Source: Streptomyces sp. MA5143a
Lineage (GTDB): Bacteria; Actinomycetota; Actinomycetes; Streptomycetales; Streptomycetaceae
NCBI RefSeq assembly: GCF_900290235.1
Contig: NZ_OLMK01000043.1
Location: 1-64,000, forward strand
DNA length: 64,000 nucleotides
Direction of reading: 5' to 3'
Program-made: the position numbers and the translations under genes
Notes under the pieces: generated by a model
Databases searched by the model: none
What the model saw: the letters and a program-made list of their open reading frames with translations, nothing else
Told to the model about the DNA's origin: nothing
Part shown: positions 34,292-41,641 of the stretch, piece by piece
How the letters are laid out: each line of letters begins with the position of its first letter
Position numbering within the stretch: the stretch's first letter is position 1

Positions 34292-35620
34292 TCAGACGTA
34301 CTCCGTGGGGAGGACCGGCTCCCCGCGCGACAGCTGGGTCGCGGACAGCGGCAGCCTCGCGCGGGCGGTCGCGTGGCGGTCCCGTACGACGTCGAGGGGC
34401 TCGCGGGCGAGGACCCGGCCCTCCCTGACCAGCGGGACCAGGAGCTGGTGCTCCTCCAGCTCCGCCGGGACGGGCCCGGTGCCAATGACCTCGGCCTCGG
34501 CGACCCCGTGCTCGTCCAGCCGTCGGGCCGCCCACTTGCGGCCCCCGACGGACGTCTTGCCGCCGGTGGACTTCTTCGCCACCGGCACCAGCGGCGCCGT
34601 GGGGTCGGCGGACTCCGCCCGCGCCACCAGCTTGTAGACCATGGAGGCGGTCGGATGCCCGGAGCCGGTCACCAGCTGGGTGCCCACCCCGTACGCGTCC
34701 ACGGGCGCCGCCGCCAGCGAGGCGATCGCGTACTCGTCGAGGTCGGAGGTCACGATGATGCGGGTGCCCCTCGCCCCCAGCTCGTCCAGCTGCTGGCGCA
34801 CCCGGTGGGCCACCAGCAGCAGGTCACCGGAGTCGATGCGGACCGCGCCCAGCTCGGGCCCGGCGACCTCCACGGCCGTCCGCACGGCCTCGGTGACGTC
34901 GTAGGTGTCGACGAGCAGCGTGGTGTCGCGGCCGAGGGAGTCCACCTGGGCCTGGAAGGCGTCCCGCTCGCGGTCGTGCAGCAGGGTGAAGGCGTGGGCG
35001 GAGGTGCCCACGGTCGGGATGCCGTAGCGGAAGCCCGCCGCCAGGTCGGAGGTGGAGGTGAAGCCGCCGACGTACGCGGCGCGCGAGGCGGCCACTGCGG
35101 CCAGCTCGTGCGTGCGCCGGGCGCCCATCTCGATCAGCGGGCGCTCCCCGGCGGCGCTGGACATCCGGGAGGCGGCGGCCGCGATCGCCGAGTCGTGGTT
35201 CAGGATGGAAAGGATCACGGTCTCCAGGAGCACGCACTCCGCGAAGGTGCCCTCGACCCGCATGATCGGCGAGCCGGGGAAGTACACCTCGCCCTCCTGG
35301 TAGCCCCAGACGTCGCCGCTGAAGCGGTAGCCCGCCAGCCAGTCGAGGGTCTCCGCGTTGACGACGGAGCGCTCGCGCAGGAAGCCGAGGACACCGGGGT
35401 CGAAGCGGAAGTTCTCCACCGCGTCCAGCACCCGGCCCGTTCCGGCCACCACGCCGTACCGCCGCCCCTCCGGCAGCCGCCGCGTGAAGACCTCGAACAC
35501 CGACCGCCGCTCGGCCGTACCCGCCTTCAGGGCGGCCTGGAGCATCGTGAGTTCGTAGTGGTCCGTGAAGAGCGCGGTCGAGGGGACATCCACCGGCAAA
35601 CCAAGGTCCGCTGTGTTCAT
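34292..35620 (-). CDS. pncB: nicotinate phosphoribosyltransferase
   Basis: The 442-residue enzyme joins nicotinate to PRPP to make nicotinate mononucleotide, the committed step of NAD salvage. Family segments are FTDHYELTMLQAALKAG (catalytic region), GARRTHE, GGFTSTSDLAAGFRYG, VRIDSGDL and IIVTSDLDEYAI. It sits upstream of pncA on the same strand and is divergent from clpS. The ATG at 35620 is 7 nt from a TACGAT box and lacks a Shine-Dalgarno sequence, so the transcript is probably leaderless. Confidence 0.95.
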   Translation of the reverse strand: MNTADLGLPVDVPSTALFTDHYELTMLQAALKAGTAERRSVFEVFTRRLPEGRRYGVVAGTGRVLDAVENFRFDPGVLGFLRERSVVNAETLDWLAGYRFSGDVWGYQEGEVYFPGSPIMRVEGTFAECVLLETVILSILNHDSAIAAAASRMSSAAGERPLIEMGARRTHELAAVAASRAAYVGGFTSTSDLAAGFRYGIPTVGTSAHAFTLLHDRERDAFQAQVDSLGRDTTLLVDTYDVTEAVRTAVEVAGPELGAVRIDSGDLLLVAHRVRQQLDELGARGTRIIVTSDLDEYAIASLAAAPVDAYGVGTQLVTGSGHPTASMVYKLVARAESADPTAPLVPVAKKSTGGKTSVGGRKWAARRLDEHGVAEAEVIGTGPVPAELEEHQLLVPLVREGRVLAREPLDVVRDRHATARARLPLSATQLSRGEPVLPTEYV

Positions 35621-35627
35621 GGCAGGG

Positions 35628-35656
35628 ATCGTACCCCCATCTCGTCAATCTGACGA
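35628..35656 (-). promoter_or_regulatory. pncB promoter with palindromic operator
   Basis: On the minus strand, TACGAT (35628-35633) is the -10 box 7 nt before the ATG. A perfect palindrome TCGTCA-N3-TGACGA (35642-35656) covers the spacer and -35 zone. The position suits a repressor of NAD salvage such as an NrtR-type regulator (inference; the protein is not identified). Confidence 0.5.
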
Positions 35657-35661
35657 TTTCT

Positions 35662-35717
35662 GGGTCCGATTTCTGTCGGACCCGCCCTCGGGCGGGTCCC
35701 CGTTTGTGCGGGGACCC
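35662..35717. other. three overlapping, mutually exclusive hairpins between pncB and clpS
   Basis: Stem 1 pairs 35662-35669 with 35676-35683. Stem 2 pairs 35678-35686 with 35691-35699. Stem 3 pairs 35694-35702 with 35709-35717. All are perfect. Stem 2 shares bases with 1 and 3, so the RNA or DNA can form 1+3 or 2 alone. This topology is typical of attenuators; the orientation toward clpS would place it in a leader only 16 nt before its start. Confidence 0.6.
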
Positions 35718-35732
35718 CCCTGTGGTGGCAGC

Positions 35733-36050
35733 ATGGGCCGTGTGACGGCAGCCGCACCCATGGAGATCGAGAAGACCGAATCGGCGGAGGAGGTCTTCGC
35801 CGTACCCGAGCCCGATGTGCCGTGGGTGACGATCGTCCACAACGACCCGGTGAACCTCATGAGCTATGTGACCTATGTCTTCCAGGCCTATTTCGGGTAC
35901 TCGAAGGACAAGGCCACCAAGCTCATGCTCGACGTCCACCACAAGGGTCGCGCGGTCGTCTCCAGCGGAACACGCGAGGAGATGGAGCGCGACGTCCAGG
36001 CCATGCACGGCTACGGTCTGTGGGCCACGCTCCAGCAGGACCGGAAGTAA
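35733..36050 (+). CDS. clpS: ClpS, adaptor of the ClpAP/ClpCP protease
   Basis: The 105-residue adaptor hands N-degron proteins to the Clp protease. The core PWVTIVHNDPVNLMSYVTYV contains the conserved NDP motif, and KLMLDVHHKGRAVV and ERDVQAMHGYGLWATL complete the fold. The preceding ~30 residues are the flexible tail. ATG 35733 is taken; GTG 35742 is a possible start and neither has a good ribosome site. A DUF2017 gene follows, the usual partner in actinobacteria. Confidence 0.94.
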   Translation: MGRVTAAAPMEIEKTESAEEVFAVPEPDVPWVTIVHNDPVNLMSYVTYVFQAYFGYSKDKATKLMLDVHHKGRAVVSSGTREEMERDVQAMHGYGLWATLQQDRK

Positions 36051-36119
36051 CCACGGGCGGCAGCCGCGGGCCGGACGACCCGGCCTGACACGACACGACC
36101 GGAGTGAACGACCAACCCG

Positions 36120-36722
36120 ATGCCAGGAACCTTCGAACCGCTTCCCGGCGGCGGCGCGGCCGTCGCGCTCGACGAGGTCGAGATCTCCATCATCCGTTCG
36201 CTCGCGGTCCAGCTGCTGGAGCTGATCGGTCCGGGCCCCGCCGAGGACGCCCCCGACGACCCGCTCGCCGAGCTGTTCGCCGAGGGCCCGAGCGAGCCCC
36301 CCAAGGACCCCGTGCTCAGGCGTCTCTTCCCCGACGCCTACAGCGACCCCGAGGGCACCCCGACGGCCGAACAGGCCGAGGAGCAGCGGGCGTACTCCTC
36401 CGAGTTCCGCCGCTTCACCGAGAACGACCTGCGGGCCGGCAAGCGCGACAACGCCCTCGCGGTGATCCACTCCCTGGACGGGCTGTCGGCGGCCGGTGAG
36501 GGCGGGGCCGTGCTCAAGCTGTCCGCGGACGAGTCCCGGCGGTGGCTCGGCTGCCTCAACGACCTGCGCCTCGCCATCGGGTCCCGGCTCGACGTCGTCG
36601 ACGAGGAGGACACCGACCTCCTCTACCGGCTCCCCGACGAGGACCCGCGCAAGCCGATGGTGATGGCGTACCTGTGGCTGGGCGGGCTCCAGGAGACGCT
36701 GATCACCACACTGATGCCCTGA
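36120..36722 (+). CDS. DUF2017 family protein
   Basis: The 200-residue acidic soluble protein belongs to DUF2017, found next to clpS throughout actinobacteria. It starts MPGTFEPLPGGGAAVALDEV and has EISIIRSLAVQLLELIG, EFRRFTENDLRAGKR, WLGCLNDLRLAIGSRL and YLWLGGLQETLI. The role is unknown; the linkage suggests work with ClpS-dependent proteolysis. It lies 69 bp after clpS, likely co-transcribed. Confidence 0.88.
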   Translation: MPGTFEPLPGGGAAVALDEVEISIIRSLAVQLLELIGPGPAEDAPDDPLAELFAEGPSEPPKDPVLRRLFPDAYSDPEGTPTAEQAEEQRAYSSEFRRFTENDLRAGKRDNALAVIHSLDGLSAAGEGGAVLKLSADESRRWLGCLNDLRLAIGSRLDVVDEEDTDLLYRLPDEDPRKPMVMAYLWLGGLQETLITTLMP

Positions 36723-37112
36723 GCGCCCCGCCGCCCAGGGCGCCGGTGGCGGAACTCACGGTTCCCTCCGAAGCCCTTCCGGGTCTGCTTCGTGTTCGCT
36801 CAGAGGACACTCAAATCCGGATAACGATCGTGTCACCACGGCGGTGAGGGATGCCCTCAGGGGGGTTCTTTGTCCGCTTCTTCCTGTGTTGTACGCCACA
36901 AAACACCTCGCCGATCAAGATTGCGGCCGTGATAAATCTTCACGACCGCCCGGCGGACACCACCCTTGTCCACCGGGTGCGCCACCAGCCGACGACCGTC
37001 GGCCAGGCACGAGCGAACCAGCTCAGCTCCATCACATCCGGGGGGATCGGAACCCGATCCGGGGTCGACGAACGACTCGGATCGGCCCAGCGTGGAGAAA
37101 GGCGCACAACAC
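36723..37112. other. 390-bp regulatory gap before the amino-acid permease
   Basis: No gene of credible codon bias is present. A GGATCGG-AAC-CCGATCC hairpin lies at 37044-37060, and a strong ribosome site (TGGAGAAAGG, 37092-37101) serves the permease. The AT-richer part (36880-36950) is the probable promoter zone. No known riboswitch fold was recognised. Confidence 0.45.
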
Positions 37113-38558
37113 ATGACCTCCGCTCAGGTCGACAACAACGGCAATGACGCCGTGCGCGGCGAGGCCTCCGAAGAGGGCTACGAGCGCGGGCTCGGCAGCC
37201 GCCAGGTCCAGATGATCGCGATCGGCGGCGCCATCGGCGTCGGGCTCTTCCTCAACGCCGGTGCGAACATCGCCAAGGCCGGACCGAGCCTCATCCTGAT
37301 GTACGCCGTCGCCGGCGTCATCATCTTCTTCATCATGCGGGCGCTCGGCGAGCTGCTCCTGTACCGCCCGGTCTCGGGCTCCTTCGCGGAGTACTCCCGC
37401 GAGTTCCTCGGCCCGTTCTTCGGCTACTTCACCGGCTGGACGTACTGGCTCCTGTGGGTCGTCACCGGTATGGCGGAACTGACCGCCGCCGCGATCTACA
37501 TCAACTACTGGTTCCCGCAAGTCCCGCAATGGGTCTCGGCGCTGGTCTTCCTGGTCGTCCTGTTCGTGGCCAACCTGATCTCGGTGAAGCTGTTCGGCGA
37601 GATCGAGTTCTGGTTCTCGATGATCAAGGTCACCGCCATCATCGGCATGATCGTGATCGGCCTCGGCGTCCTCACCTTCGGCTTCAGCGCCGCAGGCGAC
37701 ACCGCCGCCGTCTCCAACCTGTGGGCCTTCGACGGCTTCTTCCCCAAGGGCATCGGCTCGTCCCTGATGACCCTCCAGGGCGTGATGTTCGCCTACCTCG
37801 CCGTCGAGCTGGTCGGTGTCACCGCGGGTGAGTCCGAGAACCCGGAGAAGACCCTCCCCAAGGCGATCAACACCCTGCCCTGGCGTATCGCGCTGTTCTA
37901 CGTCGGCGCCCTCACCGTCATCCTCTGCGTGGTGAAGTGGACCGAGTTCGCGCCGGGCGTGAGCCCGTTCGTGAAGGCCTTCGCGGTGATCGGCATCCCC
38001 GCCGGCGCCGGCATCGTCAACTTCGTCGTGCTGACGGCGGCCCTGTCCTCCTGCAACTCCGGCATGTACTCCACGGGCCGCATGCTGCGCACCCTGGCCG
38101 ACAGCGGTGAGGCCCCCAAGGCCTTCAACAAGCTGTCCGTCACCAAGACGCCCGCGCTCGCCATCGGGGTCTCGGTGCTCTTCATGGGCATCGGCGTGGT
38201 CCTCAACTACGTCGTCCCCGACAAGGCCTTCGAGTACGTCGTCTCCGTCGCCACCGGCGCCGGCATCTGGACCTGGCTGATGATCCTGGTCAGCCACGTC
38301 CGCTACCGCCGCGCGGTCGACGCGGGCCGCCTGCCCGCCTCCTCCTTCCCCGCCCCCGGCGGCGCGACGGGCAGCTGGATCGCCATCGTCTTCCTCCTCT
38401 TCGTCACCGGCCTCATCGCCTACGACCACGAGGCCCGGGTCAGCCTCTACGTCATGGCCGGCTGGGCCGCCGCCCTCGGTGTCGGCTGGCTGGTGCTGAA
38501 GTCCCGCAACCCCGAGGTCACGGGCCGCCGCGACCCGGACCTGGAGAAGGTCGGCTGA
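37113..38558 (+). CDS. amino-acid permease (AAT/APC family)
   Basis: The 481-residue permease has twelve hydrophobic helices. The amino-acid transporter family signature is seen in YERGLGSRQVQMIAIGGAIG at the start and in GESENPEKTLPKAINTLPWR. It resembles AAT-family permeases such as CycA/AnsP/GabP. The exact substrate (D-Ala, Gly, Asn, GABA) cannot be read from sequence. It is monocistronic: a 390-bp leader precedes it and a perfect hairpin follows. Confidence 0.9.
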   Translation: MTSAQVDNNGNDAVRGEASEEGYERGLGSRQVQMIAIGGAIGVGLFLNAGANIAKAGPSLILMYAVAGVIIFFIMRALGELLLYRPVSGSFAEYSREFLGPFFGYFTGWTYWLLWVVTGMAELTAAAIYINYWFPQVPQWVSALVFLVVLFVANLISVKLFGEIEFWFSMIKVTAIIGMIVIGLGVLTFGFSAAGDTAAVSNLWAFDGFFPKGIGSSLMTLQGVMFAYLAVELVGVTAGESENPEKTLPKAINTLPWRIALFYVGALTVILCVVKWTEFAPGVSPFVKAFAVIGIPAGAGIVNFVVLTAALSSCNSGMYSTGRMLRTLADSGEAPKAFNKLSVTKTPALAIGVSVLFMGIGVVLNYVVPDKAFEYVVSVATGAGIWTWLMILVSHVRYRRAVDAGRLPASSFPAPGGATGSWIAIVFLLFVTGLIAYDHEARVSLYVMAGWAAALGVGWLVLKSRNPEVTGRRDPDLEKVG

Positions 38559-38598
38559 CCGATCCACCGGGGCCCACCGGCCTCCCGCCCGGCATGTG

Positions 38599-38633
38599 GG
38601 CCGCCGCGTACCAGCCTTCGGTACGCGGCGGCC
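38599..38633 (+). terminator. terminator of amino-acid permease gene
   Basis: A perfect 14-bp stem (38599-38612 with 38620-38633) and 7-nt loop begins 40 nt past the stop and just upstream of the mec promoter. Confidence 0.85.
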
Positions 38634-38653
38634 CTCTGCTTATCCTGACGAGC

Positions 38654-39076
38654 ATGCTGACCATCACCCAGGCCCTCGTCGACCAGATCGTCGCCCACGC
38701 GCGCAAGGACCACCCGGACGAGGCGTGCGGCGTCGTCGCGGGCCCGGCCGGATCGGACCGCCCCGAGCGCTTCATCCCGATGCTGAACGCGGCCATGTCG
38801 CCCACGTTCTACGAGTTCGACTCGGGCGACCTGCTCAAGCTCTACCGCGAGATGGACGACCGCGACGAGGAGCCGGTGGTCATCTACCACTCCCACACGG
38901 CGACCGAGGCCTACCCCTCCCGCACCGACATCTCCTACGCGGGCGAGCCGGGCGCCCACTACGTCCTCGTCTCCACCGCGGACACCGACGGGCTCGGCGA
39001 CTTCCAGTTCCGCTCGTACCGCATCGTCGAGGGCGAGGTGACGGAGGAGGAAGTCCAGATCGTGGAGGCGTACTGA
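38654..39076 (+). CDS. mec: Mec-type JAMM/MPN metalloprotease of the CysO pathway
   Basis: The 140-residue zinc peptidase has the complete JAMM motif: Glu23 (DEACGVV), His79-Ser-His81 and Asp92 with Ser89 (HSHTATEAYPSRTD). In Mycobacterium tuberculosis, Mec cleaves the newly made cysteine from the C-terminus of the sulfur carrier CysO. The gene order mec-cysO-cysM is the same here. It may also trim the carrier's extra C-terminal residues. A TATCCT box (38641-38646) lies 7 nt before the ATG without a Shine-Dalgarno sequence, suggesting a leaderless mRNA. Confidence 0.9.
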   Translation: MLTITQALVDQIVAHARKDHPDEACGVVAGPAGSDRPERFIPMLNAAMSPTFYEFDSGDLLKLYREMDDRDEEPVVIYHSHTATEAYPSRTDISYAGEPGAHYVLVSTADTDGLGDFQFRSYRIVEGEVTEEEVQIVEAY

Positions 39077-39232
39077 AAACCTTCGGTCTCCAAATCCCCA
39101 CGGACGATCCAGCCGCGCCCGGGTCGGCTCGGCAGGGGTCGCGCCGGTCCGGCTGAGCTGTGCGGTCTCACTCACCGGCCCGAATTCGTCCGGCATGTGG
39201 GATCGCCTTCCGGGACCCGGACCGGGAATCGA

Positions 39233-39238
39233 TACGAT
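39233..39238 (+). promoter_or_regulatory. -10 box of leader-peptide/cysO-cysM transcript
   Basis: TACGAT ends 6 nt before the ATG of the 31-codon leader, so transcription should begin at that codon. No good -35 box is seen. Confidence 0.5.
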
Positions 39239-39244
39239 GAGCCC

Positions 39245-39340
39245 ATGGTTCTTGACGACGTGAGCGAGAAGACGCCGGGCGCACTGCTCGTGGCGCGGCT
39301 GCACGTCGACCTGTGCAGGCTTGCCAGCGCCATCTGTTGA
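39245..39340 (+). CDS. cysteine leader peptide upstream of cysO-cysM
   Basis: A 31-codon reading frame encodes a peptide ending LHVDLCRLASAIC-stop, with Cys24 and Cys31. The R-x-H-V-D-L-x-R-x-x-S-A-I-C ending matches the short actinobacterial 'putative leader peptide' family found before sulfur and cysteine genes. Translation through terminal Cys codons is thought to couple cysteine supply to downstream expression. The ATG follows a -10 box by 6 nt, so it is leaderless. A 116-nt leader with GC-rich pairing potential separates it from cysO. Confidence 0.75.
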   Translation: MVLDDVSEKTPGALLVARLHVDLCRLASAIC

Positions 39341-39456
39341 CGCCGACCCCTGCCGCCGTACGGCCGTGAGCCGCGGCGCCCTCACCCGTGTGACCCCGCA
39401 CTCCGCGCTGCCGCGCGCCCAATCGACCTGACTACTCCCGACAGGAGCCGCACCCC

Positions 39457-39735
39457 ATGGCCATCGAGGTCCGCATCCCCACCATCCTCCGCCAGTACAC
39501 CGACGGTCAGAAGGCGGTGGAGGGAGCAGGCACCACCCTCGCCGACCTGTTCGCCGACCTCGAGACCCGCCACACGGGCATCCAGGCCCGCATCGTGGAC
39601 GGCGGTGAGCTGCGCCGCTTCGTCAACGTCTACCTCAACGACGAGGACGTGCGCTTCCTGGAGGGCATCAACACCAAGCTCTCCGACGGCGACAACGTGA
39701 CGATCCTGCCGGCCGTGGCCGGCGGCATGGCCTGA
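39457..39735 (+). CDS. cysO: CysO-type ubiquitin-like sulfur carrier
   Basis: The 92-residue beta-grasp protein is of the ThiS/MoaD type. It begins MAIEVRIPTILRQYTDGQ and has LADLFADLETRHTGIQARI and DNVTILPAVAGGMA. As a thiocarboxylate at a terminal Gly it donates sulfur to CysM. In M. tuberculosis the protein ends in Gly-Gly. Here Met91-Ala92 follow Gly89-Gly90, so a protease must first remove two residues. AGGAG precedes the ATG. It is 16 bp upstream of cysM, in one operon. Confidence 0.92.
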   Translation: MAIEVRIPTILRQYTDGQKAVEGAGTTLADLFADLETRHTGIQARIVDGGELRRFVNVYLNDEDVRFLEGINTKLSDGDNVTILPAVAGGMA

Positions 39736-39751
39736 GGCCCGCTGACCACCC

Positions 39752-40702
39752 ATGCGCTACGACTCCCCGCTGGCCGCGGTGGGCAACACCCCTCTGGTGC
39801 GCCTGCCGCGGCTCTCGCCGTCCGAGGACGTCCGGATCTGGGCCAAGCTGGAGGACCGCAACCCCACCGGCTCGGTCAAGGACCGCCCCGCCCTGCACAT
39901 GATCGAACAGGCGGAGAAGGACGGCCGCCTGACCCCGGGCTGCACGATCCTGGAGCCCACCTCGGGCAACACGGGCATCTCCCTGGCCATGGCGGCCAAG
40001 CTCAAGGGCTACCGCATCGTCTGCGTCATGCCCGAGAACACCTCCCAGGAACGGCGTGACCTGCTCGCCATGTGGGGCGCGGAGATCATCTCCTCCCCGG
40101 CGGCGGGCGGCTCCAACACGGCCGTACGCGTCGCCAAGGAGCTCTCCGCCGAGCACCCCGACTGGGTGATGCTCTACCAGTACGGCAACCCCGACAACGC
40201 GGGCGCGCACTACGCCACGACGGGGCCGGAGATCCTCGCCGACCTCCCCTCCGTCACCCACTTCGTCGCGGGCCTCGGCACCACGGGCACGCTGATGGGC
40301 GTGGGCCGCTACCTGCGCGAGCACAAGCCGGACGTCAAGATCGTCGCCGCCGAGCCGCGCTACGACGACCTCGTCTACGGCCTGCGCAACCTCGACGAGG
40401 GGTTCGTGCCGGAGCTGTACGACGCGTCCGTCCTCACCACCCGTTTCTCCGTCGGCTCCGCCGACGCGGTGACCCGCACGCGTGAGCTGCTCCAGCAGGA
40501 GGGCATCTTCGCCGGCGTCTCCACGGGAGCGGCGCTGCACGCGGCGATCGGGGTCGGCCGGAAGGCGGTGAAGGCGGGGGAGACCGCGGACATCGTGTTC
40601 GTGGTGGCCGACGGAGGGTGGAAGTACCTGTCGACGGGCGTCTACACGGCGGCGACGACGGAGGAGGCCATCGAGACGTTGCAGGGGCAGCTCTGGGCTT
40701 AG
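39752..40702 (+). CDS. cysM: O-phosphoserine-type cysteine synthase CysM
   Basis: The 316-residue PLP enzyme has the Schiff-base Lys43 in PTGSVKDRPA, the Ser/Thr loop PTSGNTG and the glycine-rich phosphate site GLGTTGTLMGVG. Linkage to cysO and mec places it with the mycobacterial CysM, which uses O-phosphoserine and CysO-thiocarboxylate rather than sulfide. The carboxylate/phosphate discrimination was not tested. A dispersed repeat element follows the stop. Confidence 0.93.
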   Translation: MRYDSPLAAVGNTPLVRLPRLSPSEDVRIWAKLEDRNPTGSVKDRPALHMIEQAEKDGRLTPGCTILEPTSGNTGISLAMAAKLKGYRIVCVMPENTSQERRDLLAMWGAEIISSPAAGGSNTAVRVAKELSAEHPDWVMLYQYGNPDNAGAHYATTGPEILADLPSVTHFVAGLGTTGTLMGVGRYLREHKPDVKIVAAEPRYDDLVYGLRNLDEGFVPELYDASVLTTRFSVGSADAVTRTRELLQQEGIFAGVSTGAALHAAIGVGRKAVKAGETADIVFVVADGGWKYLSTGVYTAATTEEAIETLQGQLWA

Positions 40703-40703
40703 C

Positions 40704-40802
40704 GCCGGGCGCCCAGTGGGGTGGGGGGTGCGGGTTCGTCGGCGGGTGCGGGTGGTTCGTGGTTGCTCGCGCAGTTCCCCGCGCCCCTGAAAAGCGACCG
40801 GC
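40704..40802. repeat. dispersed intergenic element, copy B
   Basis: Between convergent cysM and the PemK-like gene lies the element in reverse orientation. The 23-nt core is on the minus strand at 40767-40789, flanked by GCGGGTGCGGGTGGTTCGTGG on the left and CTGAAAAGCGACCGG on the right, the latter shared with copy C (61489-61503). The far arm is missing, so this copy is about half length. Confidence 0.8.
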
Positions 40803-40805
40803 GCG

Positions 40806-41291
40806 TCAGCCGGAAAGATGCCGTACCTGGTCCCACAGGGCCGGGTCCACCACCCCCGCCTTCCGGCGGAAGTCCCGTACCGGTACGTCCCTCAGCTCCT
40901 CCGTCTCCAGGTAGCTGGGGCGGCCCCGCGCGTCGCCGACGGCACCCGGGGGCAGCGGGATCACCCCGACCCGGGCGTCGTGGTACTTGCTGGTGATCTT
41001 GACGACCCGGGCCCGGTCCCCCCGCACCGCCAGCACCAGACAGGGCCGGTCCTTGCCCCCGGGCCCGTCCTCGAGGGGCACGCTCGCCCACCAGATCTCC
41101 GACGGGCGCGGCCGCGGCAGCCCCGCCCGCGCGCCGGCCCGGTCACCCGGCCGTCCGGGCGGACGTGTACGCCCCCTCGGACCGCTCGTCCGCCGACCCG
41201 GCCGGCGCGACCGGCCCCACCCGTCGACCAGCGTCGCGACGAGCGCGAGCGCCGCCACCGCCGCGAGCGCCAACCACCAGGACATGTCCAT
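40806..41291 (-). CDS. membrane-tethered PemK/MazF-like protein
   Basis: This 161-residue protein has an N-terminal transmembrane helix (MDMSWWLALAAVAALALVA), a basic Arg/Pro/Gly linker (to about 60) and a PemK/MazF-fold domain. The domain shows EIWWASVPLEDGPGGKDRPCLVLAV, cited here in part as RPCLVLAV, and a V-x-VIPLPPGA strand. MazF toxins are soluble RNases with an antitoxin gene upstream. Here there is no antitoxin, the protein is membrane-bound and the catalytic residues cannot be confirmed. It could be a non-toxic relative. ATG 41285 is an alternative start. Confidence 0.7.
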   Translation of the reverse strand: MDMSWWLALAAVAALALVATLVDGWGRSRRPGRRTSGPRGRTRPPGRPGDRAGARAGLPRPRPSEIWWASVPLEDGPGGKDRPCLVLAVRGDRARVVKITSKYHDARVGVIPLPPGAVGDARGRPSYLETEELRDVPVRDFRRKAGVVDPALWDQVRHLSG

Positions 41292-41641
41292 GGGGACGAC
41301 CGTACCGGCGCACCCCCGCCGACGCCCGCCCTGTCGCACGCCCCCGCGCCCCTCGGCGCCCCCTCACCCCGGCTCACGCGCGGCCCAACGGCCCTACCAC
41401 CAGCCGAACCGGTGACACCACAGGTGAGTTCGCCCACAACGGCCCCTGGCGGAGGAGCGACCCGTCCTTTTGCGCCTTACGCTCGACGGACCGCACCACT
41501 CGTTGCACCCCCGACCGTTCTTCGCAAGCCCGCTGACTGCAAAACGTGGTCGGCGCGACCCGTTCGTACGTCACGACCGACAGACACGACCGACCAACAC
41601 GACTGTCACGACTTCACGCCAGCGCGGAGGTTCCAGCTCTC
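41292..41641. other. 350-bp divergent gap
   Basis: This gap separates the PemK-like gene (minus) and the MBL gene (plus). Several frames are open but show no codon bias. Repeated CACGACCGA-type motifs lie at 41570-41610, and GGAGG (41626-41630) precedes the MBL gene. Confidence 0.4.

Noticed and set aside
36844..37116. Short open frames upstream of the amino-acid permease
   Set aside because: No codon bias, no ribosome site and no resemblance to known leaders.
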